Shown: positions 33,769 through 41,994, counted from the stretch's first letter. The stretch is DNA of 64,000 nt from Bin87 sp963692995 (GCA_963692995.1 OY843611.1:3224001-3288000), one strand, 5' to 3'. A program made the numbers and translations. Notes: generated from the letters alone by a model not told the origin.

Positions 33769-34302
33769 TCAGAAAAACACGCTCAAATTCTTCGCCAGGA
33801 TGACGTTGGAATCCAAAACGATGGTGCGGCGCGCGATCTTCCATTCCCCATCCACCGGACGCAGGAGATCTTCTCGGTAGCCGGCGAAGATGTTTTCCTC
33901 CGTCTCGTGGTGGGAGCGGTACAGGATGAACGCCGTTTTCGCCCGGACCGCGCCGTCGGACTGGGGTTCCACCACCAGGTTGCCCACGATGTGCCGGGTG
34001 CGCGACGGCGGATCCTCGCCCCAGGCCATGCCCGTCTCCAGCCGTTCCACGCGCATGGTCAGGTAGGTCTTGTCGTCCTCGAAAATCGCCAGGTCGCCCA
34101 CCGGCGTGAGTTCCTGATCCGTCTCGTGGCGATGCACGTTGAGCCGGCGGGGCATGAAGTAGAACACATCCTCGGTGAACAGTTCCAGCCACTCCCGGAA
34201 GTGTCTTTCGTCCAGCAGCCACGCCTCCTGGATGTAAAACTCCATCAGCTCGTGCCAGAGTTCCCGCCGCGCCGCCCGTGCAATCCGTGCTTCGGTAGCC
34301 AT
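33769..34302 (-). CDS. Ring-hydroxylating dioxygenase beta subunit
   Basis: 177 aa. SnoaL/NTF2-fold small subunit of aromatic dioxygenases: HELMEFYIQEAWLLDERHFR, WLELFTEDVFYFMPRR, then SRTRHIVGNLVVEP and VRAKTAFILYRSHHETEENI, ending GEWKIARRTIVLDSNVI. It supports the alpha3beta3 assembly and has no catalytic role. It lies between two alpha-subunit genes; the one directly upstream in transcription (34470-35813) is the likelier partner because the order alpha then beta is usual. Confidence 0.92.
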   Translation of the reverse strand: MATEARIARAARRELWHELMEFYIQEAWLLDERHFREWLELFTEDVFYFMPRRLNVHRHETDQELTPVGDLAIFEDDKTYLTMRVERLETGMAWGEDPPSRTRHIVGNLVVEPQSDGAVRAKTAFILYRSHHETEENIFAGYREDLLRPVDGEWKIARRTIVLDSNVILAKNLSVFF

Positions 34303-34345
34303 TACCCACCTGCCTGAAACAACGCCGTCATACCCGTACCCATAC

Positions 34346-34444
34346 CGTCATTCCCGCGAAAGCGGGAATCCAGCGAGCGCGAAATTCAGCCGGCGCTCCT
34401 GGCGCAGATGCTCTTCCGGGTTCCTGCGCCAGCCGGAACGACGG
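34346..34444. repeat. Interspersed 99-bp element (copy D)
   Basis: Begins cgtcattcccgcgaaagcgg and ends gttcctgcgccagccggaac then gacgg. Same subtype as the copies at 9437 and (reversed) 21991. Located between the beta subunit and its alpha subunit. Confidence 0.85.
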
Positions 34445-34469
34445 GGGGAATCCAATTTGCCGGCAGGAT

Positions 34470-35813
34470 CTAACCCCGCAGCGTCGCCGTCCCCGCATAT
34501 TCCATGGTCTGCGGTTCCAGGGGAATATCCTCCCAGTTGTCGGCGTTCATAAACTGCTGCCAACGCTGATAGAAAAGGCGCTGGTTGCTTTCCGAGGTGT
34601 ACCTTTCCGCCACCACGCCCGGGTAGTCAGGATGCCGCCGGTCGTGGCCGACGCCCATGGAGAGGTCCTGGGTGTACTGGCGTCCCATGCGGGTGAGGGC
34701 CGATTCCGTGACGCCGCGCCAGTTGTCCATGTCGTCCTGCTCAAAGATGCCGTTGACGCCGTTGTAGTTGGCGCTGCCCCGACGCAGGGCCGTCTTCAAA
34801 TCGTCGGGCAGATCCTTCTCCAGCACCACGAAGTGCCAGAACTCGGTTTGCCGGGGCCCCCGGGGATGCGCCAGGCGCAGGCCCAGCACGCCGTTGGGGA
34901 ACAGGCTGTGGTTGCCCAGGTGCAGCCGTCGGGCCCGCAGGCTGCCCAATCGTCGTTCTGCCTCGGGCAGCGTCTGCCGGTAGTATTCCTCGAAAGCCTC
35001 CCGGTTCGCGGCGGTTATGCCGTGGGACTGTCGCGCCTGGTCGGCGCGCTCCAGGAAGCGCATGGTCAGCGAGTGGCCGTTGACGAACAGGTGCTTGTTC
35101 TCCGATTCGAACTGCTGCTCGTGAGTCAGCCGGGGAATGCCCCGGTGCCGTCCCTGCACGATGATGGCGGACAGGTGCGTGGTAGGCACGTGGTAATTGT
35201 CCGAGCAGTTGTCCACTGCCGTCTTCCAGTTCAGCGGCTCAATCCACTTGATGGGGCCGATGGCCTCGGTGCCGTTGTCCAGCCGGTTGAAGCTTACGTC
35301 CAGCAGCCAGCGGGCGTCGCCCAGGTAGTCGTCCAGGCTGGGGGCGCTGCGGTCCCAGGTGGCGAACACGATGCCGGCGTAGGTGTCCAGCCGCGCCTCC
35401 ACCAGGCCCAGGCAGTCCCGGTTCAGCGCCCCGTAATAAGCTTCCTGCTCTCCCGGCAGGTACTCCAAAGCCCCTTCGTTGGAGAACGTCCAGCCGTGGT
35501 AGGCGCAGGCGAAGTTGCGGGCGTTGCCCCGGTCGGTGCGCACGATGCGGTTGCCCCGGTGGCGGCACATATTCAGGTAGGCGCGCAGGTTGCCCCGACG
35601 GTCGCGGCAGAGAATGACCGGCTCCTCGCCCATGTAGGTGTGAAAGAAGTCGTTGGGCTTTGGCGTCAGCGACTCGTGTCCGATCATTAGCCAGGCCCGG
35701 CCAAACACCTTTTCCTGCTCCTCGGCGTAGATGTCCGGGTCTGCGAATATGCGCCGGTCCAGTTGTCCGGTCTCAAGGTCGATGATCTGGTGTTTGCGGC
35801 CAACGGCAACCAT
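34470..35813 (-). CDS. Rieske aromatic ring-hydroxylating dioxygenase, alpha subunit (2)
   Basis: 447 aa from the ATG at 35813, which has GGGGGTG 6 nt upstream; in-frame starts at 35864 and 35951 are less likely. Rieske ligands Cys83-Arg-His85 and Cys103-Ala-Tyr-His106 (MCRHRGN and CAYHGWTF). The catalytic iron motif is DNCSDNYHVPTTHLS with the Asp-x2-His-x4-His pattern. It matches the benzoate/biphenyl/naphthalene dioxygenase alpha family closely. With the beta subunit it forms an oxygenase that needs a reductase and ferredoxin; no reductase gene lies in this window. Confidence 0.9.
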   Translation of the reverse strand: MVAVGRKHQIIDLETGQLDRRIFADPDIYAEEQEKVFGRAWLMIGHESLTPKPNDFFHTYMGEEPVILCRDRRGNLRAYLNMCRHRGNRIVRTDRGNARNFACAYHGWTFSNEGALEYLPGEQEAYYGALNRDCLGLVEARLDTYAGIVFATWDRSAPSLDDYLGDARWLLDVSFNRLDNGTEAIGPIKWIEPLNWKTAVDNCSDNYHVPTTHLSAIIVQGRHRGIPRLTHEQQFESENKHLFVNGHSLTMRFLERADQARQSHGITAANREAFEEYYRQTLPEAERRLGSLRARRLHLGNHSLFPNGVLGLRLAHPRGPRQTEFWHFVVLEKDLPDDLKTALRRGSANYNGVNGIFEQDDMDNWRGVTESALTRMGRQYTQDLSMGVGHDRRHPDYPGVVAERYTSESNQRLFYQRWQQFMNADNWEDIPLEPQTMEYAGTATLRG

Positions 35814-35889
35814 CGGGCACCCCCTGCCAGTCGGGTTCAGGCTTGGCTGCACAGTATCAGTCATCCCGTGTATTCTGTCTATCCATCCA

Positions 35890-35915
35890 TATAGAGGAGG
35901 AGGAAATTGCGAAAC
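35890..35915. repeat. Half-site of a gcaatttcctc palindrome repeat
   Basis: atagaggaggaggaaattgc matches the right half of the full palindrome at 39268-39297. It lies upstream of the alpha-subunit gene. Confidence 0.5.
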
Positions 35916-36042
35916 TGGCTGGCGGTTGTGAGGGCCGACGAGTTTCGTCATAGCAGCAACGAATATCGTCAGGAACGGTATCAGCGGTATTCGCTCACTG
36001 ACCGACGTTCGTAAGCAGTTAGGGCAACCTGTCTCTTGTACT

Positions 36043-36081
36043 GCAACGGCGCCGCCGAGTTTGACTTGGCGGCGCCGTTGC
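36043..36081 (-). terminator. Strong hairpin downstream of FN3 protein gene
   Basis: GCAACGGCGCCGCC and GGCGGCGCCGTTGC form a perfect 14-bp stem around an 11-nt loop, about 20 bp past the stop of the minus-strand gene. There is no U run, so it may act as a 3' stabiliser rather than an intrinsic terminator. Confidence 0.6.
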
Positions 36082-36103
36082 CCAGGGGGATGGACTTCTC
36101 CGG

Positions 36104-36883
36104 TCAGTTCGCCGGCACGTTAAACCGGTAGAGGAAAGGATGCCCGTCCACTGATGACGCATTATCACGCCACGGTCGCACCGCGAAGATGGCGACGGTG
36201 GCATTGGCCGGGATGTCGTACCGAGCGCAGTTGTCGAGGGAGTTCCATTGCATGGACAGGCCGGCATCCGTGTCCAGGTTGCCGTTGTAATAGGAGCTTT
36301 CACCCTTGGACACAGTGGCGCAGATCTTGATAAAGCGACGGTCGTTGGTTAGCTGACGATCCGTATCGGCCGGAAAACTCGCGCCGGTCACTGTAACGGA
36401 AACGCCGTTGGCGCGCACCGTGTCGCCTACCGACTTATACCCGCCCGCCGGTATCGGCATTCCGGTAATCGGGCAGAGGTGAGGAATCGCGTCCTCGATC
36501 AGCAATCTGGTCTTGGCCCACCGAGAGTAGACTCCATCTTTGACCGACGCTACGGCAAATTCGTAGGTGACGCCCACCGTGAGGTTGCTTGAGTACATGC
36601 CAAGGGTCGTGGTGTCGTCGCAATCCCATTTGGCGCCCTGTCGCACCGCCCTGTCGCAGGCACGGTATTTGGTAGCGCCAGCTACGGCATTCCAGTTCCA
36701 GTGAACTTGACCCTGGGTAGCGGTAAGTTTAGCTTTCAAGTTGGTGGGAGCGGCCGGAGTTGGCGCTGATTGGGCCATGGCGGGCGGAGCGACGACTAGT
36801 AAGGTCAGCATCAACCCCATGAGCATGGCAACAGTGGCATACCGCGCCATTCGGCGCTTGGTGGCATAAAAGACGGATAACAT
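36104..36883 (-). CDS. Secreted protein with fibronectin type III domain
   Basis: 259 aa. Signal peptide ARYATVAMLMGLMLTLLVVA then PPAMAQ, with cleavage likely after AMA-Q near residue 38. Residues about 40-115 resemble an FN3 fold (PAAPTNLKAKLTATQGQVHW, KYRACDRAVRQGAKWDCDD, VGVTYEFAVASVKDG). The C-terminal half has two more Cys and no recognised domain. GGAGG lies 5 nt before the ATG at 36883. Likely extracellular; function unknown. It stands alone and is followed by a strong hairpin. Confidence 0.82.
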   Translation of the reverse strand: MLSVFYATKRRMARYATVAMLMGLMLTLLVVAPPAMAQSAPTPAAPTNLKAKLTATQGQVHWNWNAVAGATKYRACDRAVRQGAKWDCDDTTTLGMYSSNLTVGVTYEFAVASVKDGVYSRWAKTRLLIEDAIPHLCPITGMPIPAGGYKSVGDTVRANGVSVTVTGASFPADTDRQLTNDRRFIKICATVSKGESSYYNGNLDTDAGLSMQWNSLDNCARYDIPANATVAIFAVRPWRDNASSVDGHPFLYRFNVPAN

Positions 36884-37052
36884 GGTTCCTCCGTACGGGT
36901 TTGAAGGTGTGGGTTAGCCGGCTCCAACCCGCAAATCCAGCGGTTCTCTCTGCATAGCGAGGACTTTGCCGGATAGACGGGTGGAGCGGACAGGTAAGCC
37001 GCAACCGGCCCAGAGCAGCGAAGCCGAGGTCTCCGCGCTCCGGGCCGGTTAT

Positions 37053-37175
37053 TCATTTCCTGGATTTGACCGGCTTGGGCGTCGCCGCATCCCGGTAGTA
37101 CACGAAGGGTTTCGGCACACGGAAGCGGTCCCGTACCTGCTGGGCGCTGGTGCGCCCGATTGGCCGCTTTGCCAT
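37053..37175 (-). CDS. Small basic protein of 40 aa, unrecognised
   Basis: MAKRPIGRTSAQQVRDRFRV continues PKPFVYYRDAATPKPVKSRK and stops with TGA. It is highly basic with no Cys and no hydrophobic segment. Support comes mainly from the excellent AAGGAGG site 7 nt before the ATG at 37175 and an intact frame; I do not recognise a family. A minus-strand promoter at 37469-37496 and an internal terminator at 37318-37358 would give it a leader of about 290 nt, consistent with attenuation. It may bind nucleic acid, but this is only a guess from composition. Confidence 0.5.
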   Translation of the reverse strand: MAKRPIGRTSAQQVRDRFRVPKPFVYYRDAATPKPVKSRK

Positions 37176-37317
37176 GACGAGACCTCCTTATTGAGTAGTC
37201 TCGCCGACCCGGGCGGCGATTGACCGCGCCTTGCTTGACCCCGGAGGCCGCCGTTGGCACAATGCCAGCGGCTTGTGGCTAAGCCTTTGGGGGCCCCGGT
37301 TCGACGGGGGCAACCAC

Positions 37318-37358
37318 CAAAAAGCCCCGGCGGAGCAAAAATCGGCTCCGCCGGGGCT
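37318..37358 (-). terminator. Intrinsic terminator / attenuator on minus strand
   Basis: AGCCCCGGCGGAGC and GCTCCGCCGGGGCT form a perfect 14-bp stem with an 8-nt loop; on the minus strand it is followed by a run of five T. It lies between the minus-strand promoter at 37469-37496 and the 40-aa ORF. Confidence 0.75.
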
Positions 37359-37462
37359 TTACAAAGGCCGCATCGCTGGCTACAATAGCCAGCGACTAGG
37401 GAGATTTGCTGTCGCCCCGCCGTCGCCGCCTCGGTGTGCAAACCGAGGCTTTTTTGGTGACT
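37359..37462 (-). ncRNA. Candidate structured leader or small RNA
   Basis: Between a likely start near 37462 and the terminator at 37318-37358, the minus-strand RNA can form GCCTCGGU/ACCGAGGC and CGCUGGCUA-UUG-UAGCCAGCG hairpins. It could be a stand-alone RNA of roughly 140 nt or the leader of the 40-aa ORF. I do not recognise an RNA family. Confidence 0.4.
37428..37455 (+). terminator. Intrinsic terminator on plus strand
   Basis: GCCTCGGT-GTGCAA-ACCGAGGC followed by six T on the plus strand. No plus-strand gene precedes it, so it may end an unannotated RNA or block antisense transcription. Confidence 0.7.
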
Positions 37463-37468
37463 GCCGCC

Positions 37469-37496
37469 ATTCTATCACAATAGCGAATAAAGACAA
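37469..37496 (-). promoter_or_regulatory. Putative promoter for structured leader
   Basis: Minus-strand TTGTCT (37496-37491), 16-nt spacer, TAGAAT (37474-37469). Confidence 0.5.
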
Positions 37497-37558
37497 GGGC
37501 ATCCGGCACTCATTTGTCATAACGTTGGCGAGATCGGGCCGATAACCGCGCCGTAATC

Positions 37559-38953
37559 TCAGGCAACCCGCCGCTCTGCGCCGTCCCAGTCCGACGACGA
37601 GCTGGCCAACCCCGGATTCTTGCCACCGCCGTCGCCCCGCTGCCAGGGCATCCGTATGCTCATGCGCCGCATTCCGGCGTAGTCGTCGGCTTTCAGCCGG
37701 GCCAGCGCTGTGGTCAGGCAGGCCAGCGTCGCCATACGCGCGTGCAAACTGACCTTGCCGAGGCCCCGATGCTGGTGCCGGTTCAGCAGCCGGGAGTGCT
37801 TGGCGCTGCCGAAATGCCGCTCGATGGAACCCCGCATCCGATAGAGCCGCTGCCATTCGGCGGTGAACCGGGGCAGAATGCCGATGATCCGCAGCAGTTT
37901 GCCCTCCGGCCGTTCCCAATGCTCGGCGTCGCAGTAACGGGAGAAGTGTATCCGACCTTTGAGCCGGCAGCCCTGGGGCGGACAGCGGAACCGATGGCCC
38001 AACGCCGGGTCGGACCCGGCGTACTCCATGGCGACCGATCCGGCGCAGGTGGGCAAGCCGGCCGCGGTGTAGATGCCCTGGTACAACTGTTCGTTGACCG
38101 GCTTGCGGACGGCAATCACCGGCGTGATGCCCTGATCGGCCAGCAGCCGGAAGTTGGACAGCGCGTCATACCCTTTGTCGGCCAGCAGGCACTTGGCATG
38201 CAGCCAGGGATGCAACGCCTGGGCGTGGGCCAGCGCGCCGGGCAATTGGGGCGAGTCGGCGGCGTTGGCCGGCAACGTGATGCCGCCCAGGGGCAGGCCG
38301 TAGTAGGCGTCGGCCAGCAGGTGATGCTTGTAGCCGAAGAACGGTTCGGTCTTGCCCTGGTCGCGGGTCGGGCCGCCGGCTTTGGCGGTGCGTCGGCCCC
38401 AGCGGGCGTCGGGATCGCGGACGTGAGCGCGGTCGGGATTGGCGTAAGCCTGGAGGTCGGTGGAGTCGATGGCGACAATCTCGCCCAAAGCCGGCGCATC
38501 GGCGGGAAGGGCGCCGTCCCGCCGCAGCCGCTCCAGCTCAGCAGGCAGCTGGCCGGCGACGCTGGCGATGGCTTGATCCACCAGGTCCTGATGCAAGGAC
38601 AGCCGTGTGATGAACCGGCTGAAGGCGCTCGCGCTGGGAACGGCGTCGCCCAAGCCGCAGATAGCGCGCAGTCGCGGGTCGGCGGCCAGCCGCTCCAAGA
38701 AGGCGTTGGCGTAGCGCATCCCCAGCAAAAACCGCGCCAGATAGGCGCGGAACATACTTTGCAGGGAGAAACCTCGGCGTCCGGTCTTGCGGTACTGGGC
38801 CAGCCGTTCCAAAAGAGGGCTGGCGTCCACGCCGTCTAGAGCGGCCTGCAAGAAGCCGTAGCCGCTGGCCGGGTCTTGACCTTTGCGTGTCGCGCATGTA
38901 CTATTGGCACACGCCACTTGGAAGTACCCTTTCCTCGTGGTGGAAGCCGCCAA
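37559..38953 (-). CDS. DDE transposase, IS1182/IS5-like with DUF772 N-terminal domain
   Basis: 464 aa from a TTG at 38953. N-terminal DUF772 region (LQSMFRAYLARFLLGMRYAN, LERLAADPRLRAICGLGDAV). DDE core: first Asp in GEIVAIDSTDLQAY, second in KCLLADKGYDALS, Glu in MRGSIERHFGSAKHSRLLN, so the catalytic triad is intact. Terminal inverted repeats and target duplications could not be found by eye in the flanks, and both flanks carry terminators, so this may be a resident or domesticated copy. The start is uncertain because a hairpin GAAGCCGCCAA/TTGGCGGCTTC lies over the 5' end. It is the only transposase gene in the window. Confidence 0.85.
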   Translation of the reverse strand: MAASTTRKGYFQVACANSTCATRKGQDPASGYGFLQAALDGVDASPLLERLAQYRKTGRRGFSLQSMFRAYLARFLLGMRYANAFLERLAADPRLRAICGLGDAVPSASAFSRFITRLSLHQDLVDQAIASVAGQLPAELERLRRDGALPADAPALGEIVAIDSTDLQAYANPDRAHVRDPDARWGRRTAKAGGPTRDQGKTEPFFGYKHHLLADAYYGLPLGGITLPANAADSPQLPGALAHAQALHPWLHAKCLLADKGYDALSNFRLLADQGITPVIAVRKPVNEQLYQGIYTAAGLPTCAGSVAMEYAGSDPALGHRFRCPPQGCRLKGRIHFSRYCDAEHWERPEGKLLRIIGILPRFTAEWQRLYRMRGSIERHFGSAKHSRLLNRHQHRGLGKVSLHARMATLACLTTALARLKADDYAGMRRMSIRMPWQRGDGGGKNPGLASSSSDWDGAERRVA

Positions 38954-38985
38954 AGCCTCGAAAACATTGGCGGCTTCTTCTTTAC
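38943..38985 (+). terminator. Hairpin at the 5' end of the transposase gene
   Basis: GAAGCCGCCAA and TTGGCGGCTTC form an 11-bp stem, followed on the plus strand by TTCTTT. In the transposase mRNA the same hairpin covers the translation start, which could limit expression and read-through from outside. Confidence 0.55.
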
Positions 38986-39001
38986 TTTGATTGTTGCCGT
39001 A

Positions 39002-39030
39002 AGTGTATCAGATACATATGAGGCTTGCAA
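39002..39030 (-). promoter_or_regulatory. Putative transposase promoter with overlapping palindrome
   Basis: Minus-strand TTGCAA (39030-39025), 17-nt spacer, TACACT (39007-39002). A 13-bp palindrome TGTATCAGATACA at 39004-39016 overlaps the -10 and could bind a repressor. Confidence 0.5.
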
Positions 39031-39065
39031 CCGGAAAGTGTCAGTAATTGCATCTTCCGCATAAC

Positions 39066-39103
39066 AAAAAAGGGCCGGGAGATGTATCTCCCGGCCCTTT
39101 TTT
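39066..39103. terminator. Bidirectional intrinsic terminator
   Basis: AAAAAA, then GGGCCGGGAGAT and ATCTCCCGGCCC as a perfect stem around GT, then TTTTTT. It has U runs in both directions. It insulates the transposase from the region to the right. Confidence 0.85.
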
Positions 39104-39267
39104 GTGTAGTCAACTGCGTAAATCAGGTTGCTAAAGATTGCTAGTCTGGCAGTATCGCGCCCACTCCGGCAGTTCGGTTTCGGGCCGACGGTCGGCCGGA
39201 TGCCCGGTGACGGACTTCGTCACGATTCGGCACGCCATCGGCCACCGCCTCACCGCGAACCGAGTTT

Positions 39268-39297
39268 CGCAATTTCCTCATAGAGGAGGAAATTGCG
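39268..39297. repeat. Full gcaatttcctc palindrome
   Basis: GCAATTTCCTC-atagag-GAGGAAATTGC. Partial copies occur at 35890-35915 and 39595-39620. Nothing else is visible in 39110-39450. Confidence 0.65.
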
Positions 39298-39456
39298 CAA
39301 CCCCGGATTTTGTTTCCGGCCAAACTGTTGATTCGCCTGACCCGTGCCGCCAATATTGATTGCACCCGCAACCCCAGGGCGTGTCGTCAATTTACCCGGT
39401 CATTCGCGCTTGTCCGGTCATTCCCGTTTGTCCAGTCATTTCATCCGCGCTTGTCC

Positions 39457-39552
39457 GGTCATTCCCGCGAAAGCGGGAATCCAGAATTGCCGGCTGTCGC
39501 AGAACGATGTGGTTATAGAGACGCCTGGATTCCCGCTTTCGCGGGAATGACG
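39457..39552. repeat. Interspersed 96-bp element (copy E)
   Basis: Arms ggtcattcccgcgaaagcgg and cccgctttcgcgggaatgac around a core agaattgccggctgtcgcag ... gttatagagacgcct. The same core occurs at 53779-53873. Confidence 0.9.
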
Positions 39553-39627
39553 GAAACGGGAATGACGGAAATGGGTGGAGGGGGAATTTGGGGAGTTTCG
39601 CAATTTCCGCATAGGAGCGAGACAACT

Positions 39628-40473
39628 ATGTCCACCGCCGTTTTCACTGAACAATCCACCAGCAGGACCATCATGGTGGGCGATATGCCCGTGCATTATC
39701 ACGATGTCGGCGAGGGCGAGCCGGTGGTCATGCTGCACTCCTACGGCATCGGCACCACCGGCTGGATAACCTTCCACAAAGTGCTGTCCGCCTTCGCCGA
39801 GCGTTACCGCTGCATCGTCATGGACCTGCCCAATTTCGGACGCACCGGGCCGGTGGTGTACCACGAGCCGCTGCATAACCTACAGGCCCGCACCGCTTTA
39901 GGATTGCTGGACGCCCTGGGCATTGACAAGGCTCACCTGGTGGGCAACTCGCAGGGCGGGCAGTCGGCCATGGTGCTGGCGATGCAGGAGCCGCATCGAG
40001 TGGACAAGCTGGTCTTCGGCGCCTGCCACATTCGCACCGGCGGCGATCTCTACCTGATGGGCAACCGCCCGTCCGAGGGCAGCCGCATAACCCGCCAGAC
40101 CCGCGACAACCCCACCCGCGACAACGTGCGACGCTATCTCCATACCCACATCGACGACAACGCCCTGGTCACGGACGAGCTGGTGGACTACATCCACGGC
40201 CACTACACCGGCAACCCCGACCATATCGAAGCCGACGCGAAATCAGTGAGCCTCCCCTACGACCACGGCGTGGACTTGCCCAACATCACCGCGCCCAGCC
40301 TGATAATCTGGGGCCGCTACGACCGGATGTGCGTCTTCGAGATCGGCATCGCCGCGCTGAACAACCTGGCCGACTCCCGGCTGGTGGTCCTGAACAACTG
40401 CGGCCACTGGGTTCCTTTTGAAAAGCCCGAGGAATACACCGCCCACGTGCTGAACTTCCTGCGGGGTTGGTAA
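39628..40473 (+). CDS. Alpha/beta hydrolase (meta-cleavage product hydrolase-like)
   Basis: 281 aa. Alpha/beta hydrolase fold with the nucleophile elbow GNSQGG (Ser108), an oxyanion-side motif LHSYGIGTTGW, catalytic acid in IIWGRYDRMCVFE, and His in NNCGHWVPFEKPEEY. The GNSxGG elbow plus the C-terminal layout resembles BphD/HsaD C-C bond hydrolases, but a general esterase or epoxide-type role cannot be excluded. The ATG at 39628 has AGGAG about 10 nt upstream; the longer frame from 39310 translates the interspersed repeat and is rejected. Confidence 0.88.
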   Translation: MSTAVFTEQSTSRTIMVGDMPVHYHDVGEGEPVVMLHSYGIGTTGWITFHKVLSAFAERYRCIVMDLPNFGRTGPVVYHEPLHNLQARTALGLLDALGIDKAHLVGNSQGGQSAMVLAMQEPHRVDKLVFGACHIRTGGDLYLMGNRPSEGSRITRQTRDNPTRDNVRRYLHTHIDDNALVTDELVDYIHGHYTGNPDHIEADAKSVSLPYDHGVDLPNITAPSLIIWGRYDRMCVFEIGIAALNNLADSRLVVLNNCGHWVPFEKPEEYTAHVLNFLRGW

Positions 40474-40498
40474 AGAGGCAGCTGCTGCCGTTCCCGCT

Positions 40499-40595
40499 GC
40501 CCTATCGTCATTCCCGCCCCGTTAGCGTCATTCCCGCTGCGCTATCGTCATTCCCGCTCCGTTAGCGTCATTCCCGCGAAAGCGGGAATCCAGGA
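40499..40595. repeat. Tandem array of degenerate element arms
   Basis: The arm start cgtcattcccgc is repeated four times with spacers such as cccgttag, tgcgctat and tccgttag, ending in a complete arm cgtcattcccgcgaaagcgg. Confidence 0.75.
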
Positions 40596-40654
40596 GGCGC
40601 AAAATCCGGCTAACCTCACTGTTGCACGGGATAGGCTTGCAACGGTCAGCGCGG

Positions 40655-41497
40655 TCAGAACGGATAGGGTTGTCCACCGCCCACGGCCAGCACCTGTCCG
40701 GTGATGTACGATGCGTCGTGGGAGGCGAGGAAGGCAATGGCCGCCGCCTGTTCGTCGGCCATGCCGCGCCGCCCCATGGGGATTTCCGAATTGCGCGTCG
40801 ACGCGCGGTACTCTTCCTGGTCGGCCCGCTCGCCGGGCGGCAGTTCCGGTGGAGCGACGGTTACGCCGTGGTCGCGGGGCGTCACCCGGTCGTCGGCTCG
40901 GGTCCCGCTGGGCGCGATGCAGTTGACCCGGATGCCCAAGTGCGCCACCTCCCGCGCCAACGCGGTGGTCAGGCCAATCTGTCCCGCCTTGGCGGCGGCG
41001 TAAGGCACGCGGAATCGCCCAGTCACCGCGTGGGTGGCGATATTAACGATGGCCCCCGAACCCTGCTCGATCAGGCCGGGCAGCGCGGCCCGACAGCACC
41101 ACATGGCGGTCCAGAAGCTGCGGTCAATCTCGGCCTGGATCTGGTCGGGGGTGTAGTACTGGAACGACTGGAACCAGATGGTGCCGCCGGCGATGTTGGC
41201 CAGCACGTCGATCCTGCCGAAAGCATCCTGGGCTTTGGCCATCAACGCCTCGGCGTTTGCCCACTTGGAGAGATCGCCAAGGAATATTTCGCAGGAACCG
41301 CCAAAATCGCGAATGTCCCGGCTGACCCGCTCCGAGGTCTCGGCCACCATATCGCCGATGACGATGGCCGCGCCCTCCTGGGCCAGCCGTCGGGCCGTCG
41401 CCGCGCCGATGCCCTGACCGCCTCCGGTGACTACGGCCACCTGGCCCTCAAAACGCCGGGCGCCGGCGGCTTTCGGGTCTAACATTCCCGCCATCAT
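40655..41497 (-). CDS. SDR family oxidoreductase, BenD/XylL-like
   Basis: 280 aa. NAD(P)-binding TGGGQGIG near residues 24-31, NIAG near 100, and catalytic Tyr/Lys in RVPYAAAKAGQIGL. The active-site segment reads IVNIATHAVTGRFRVPYAAA, close in layout to cis-diol dehydrogenases that act after benzoate dioxygenase, with Thr where a catalytic Ser is usual. An insertion near VTPRDHGVTVAPPELPPGE enlarges the substrate loop. Its ATG overlaps the stop of the upstream membrane coiled-coil gene (ATGA), so it is the last gene of a coupled operon. Confidence 0.88.
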   Translation of the reverse strand: MMAGMLDPKAAGARRFEGQVAVVTGGGQGIGAATARRLAQEGAAIVIGDMVAETSERVSRDIRDFGGSCEIFLGDLSKWANAEALMAKAQDAFGRIDVLANIAGGTIWFQSFQYYTPDQIQAEIDRSFWTAMWCCRAALPGLIEQGSGAIVNIATHAVTGRFRVPYAAAKAGQIGLTTALAREVAHLGIRVNCIAPSGTRADDRVTPRDHGVTVAPPELPPGERADQEEYRASTRNSEIPMGRRGMADEQAAAIAFLASHDASYITGQVLAVGGGQPYPF

Positions 41498-41994
41498 TCG
41501 CTGGCGGAGCCGTGGGTCAGGTTGCCGCCGCTGCCGTTGCGCAGGAGCGTTACTTCCGCTTCGAGTTCGGCGATGCGATGCCGCAGCTGCTCAATGAGTT
41601 CGGACTGGTTCGGCGACCCAAGGCCGTTGCGCTCCAGGAGAGCAATCAGCGCGGTCATCATCTCTTGATGCCGGCGTTCCGATTCAGCGCGTTCTTCTCG
41701 ACGCACCTGCTCGGCCGCGGCGCGTTCATCCCGGCGCACCTGCTCGGCCGCGGCGTGTTCATCCCGGCGTACTTGCTCGGCCGCGGCACGTTCATCCCGG
41801 CGCACGCGTTCTGCTTCCGCCCGGTCTTCCGCCCCCGCCCGGCGACGGTCTCGTTGGTCGAAGTAGTAGGTCAGCAATTGCGGCGCTCCCAAGACGGCCA
41901 GCACTACGGCGATGTACGCTGCGCCTTCCAGATATTGTAGCGTACTGCAACAGGTTGCCGTCAAATCGGCGCCGAGTTCAATCCGGGGTTGCAT
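41494..41994 (-). CDS. Membrane protein with repetitive coiled coil
   Basis: 166 aa, no recognised family. Residues about 22-45 form one hydrophobic helix (LEGAAYIAVVLAVLGAPQLL). Then comes a charged helix built from about four copies of a 10-residue unit of type RDERAAAEQV, encoded by 30-bp tandem repeats at about 41700-41820. A second coiled coil (LIEQLRHRIAELEAEVTLLR) follows. The design suggests a membrane-anchored oligomer or scaffold. Overlaps the upstream gene by 17 bp and the downstream SDR by 4 bp. Confidence 0.7.
   Translation of the reverse strand: MQPRIELGADLTATCCSTLQYLEGAAYIAVVLAVLGAPQLLTYYFDQRDRRRAGAEDRAEAERVRRDERAAAEQVRRDEHAAAEQVRRDERAAAEQVRREERAESERRHQEMMTALIALLERNGLGSPNQSELIEQLRHRIAELEAEVTLLRNGSGGNLTHGSASE

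Noticed and set aside
37281..37320. A tmRNA-like 5' end (ccccggttcgacgggggc)
   Set aside because: No matching 3' tRNA-like half with a CCA end, and no tag reading frame was found within 400 nt.
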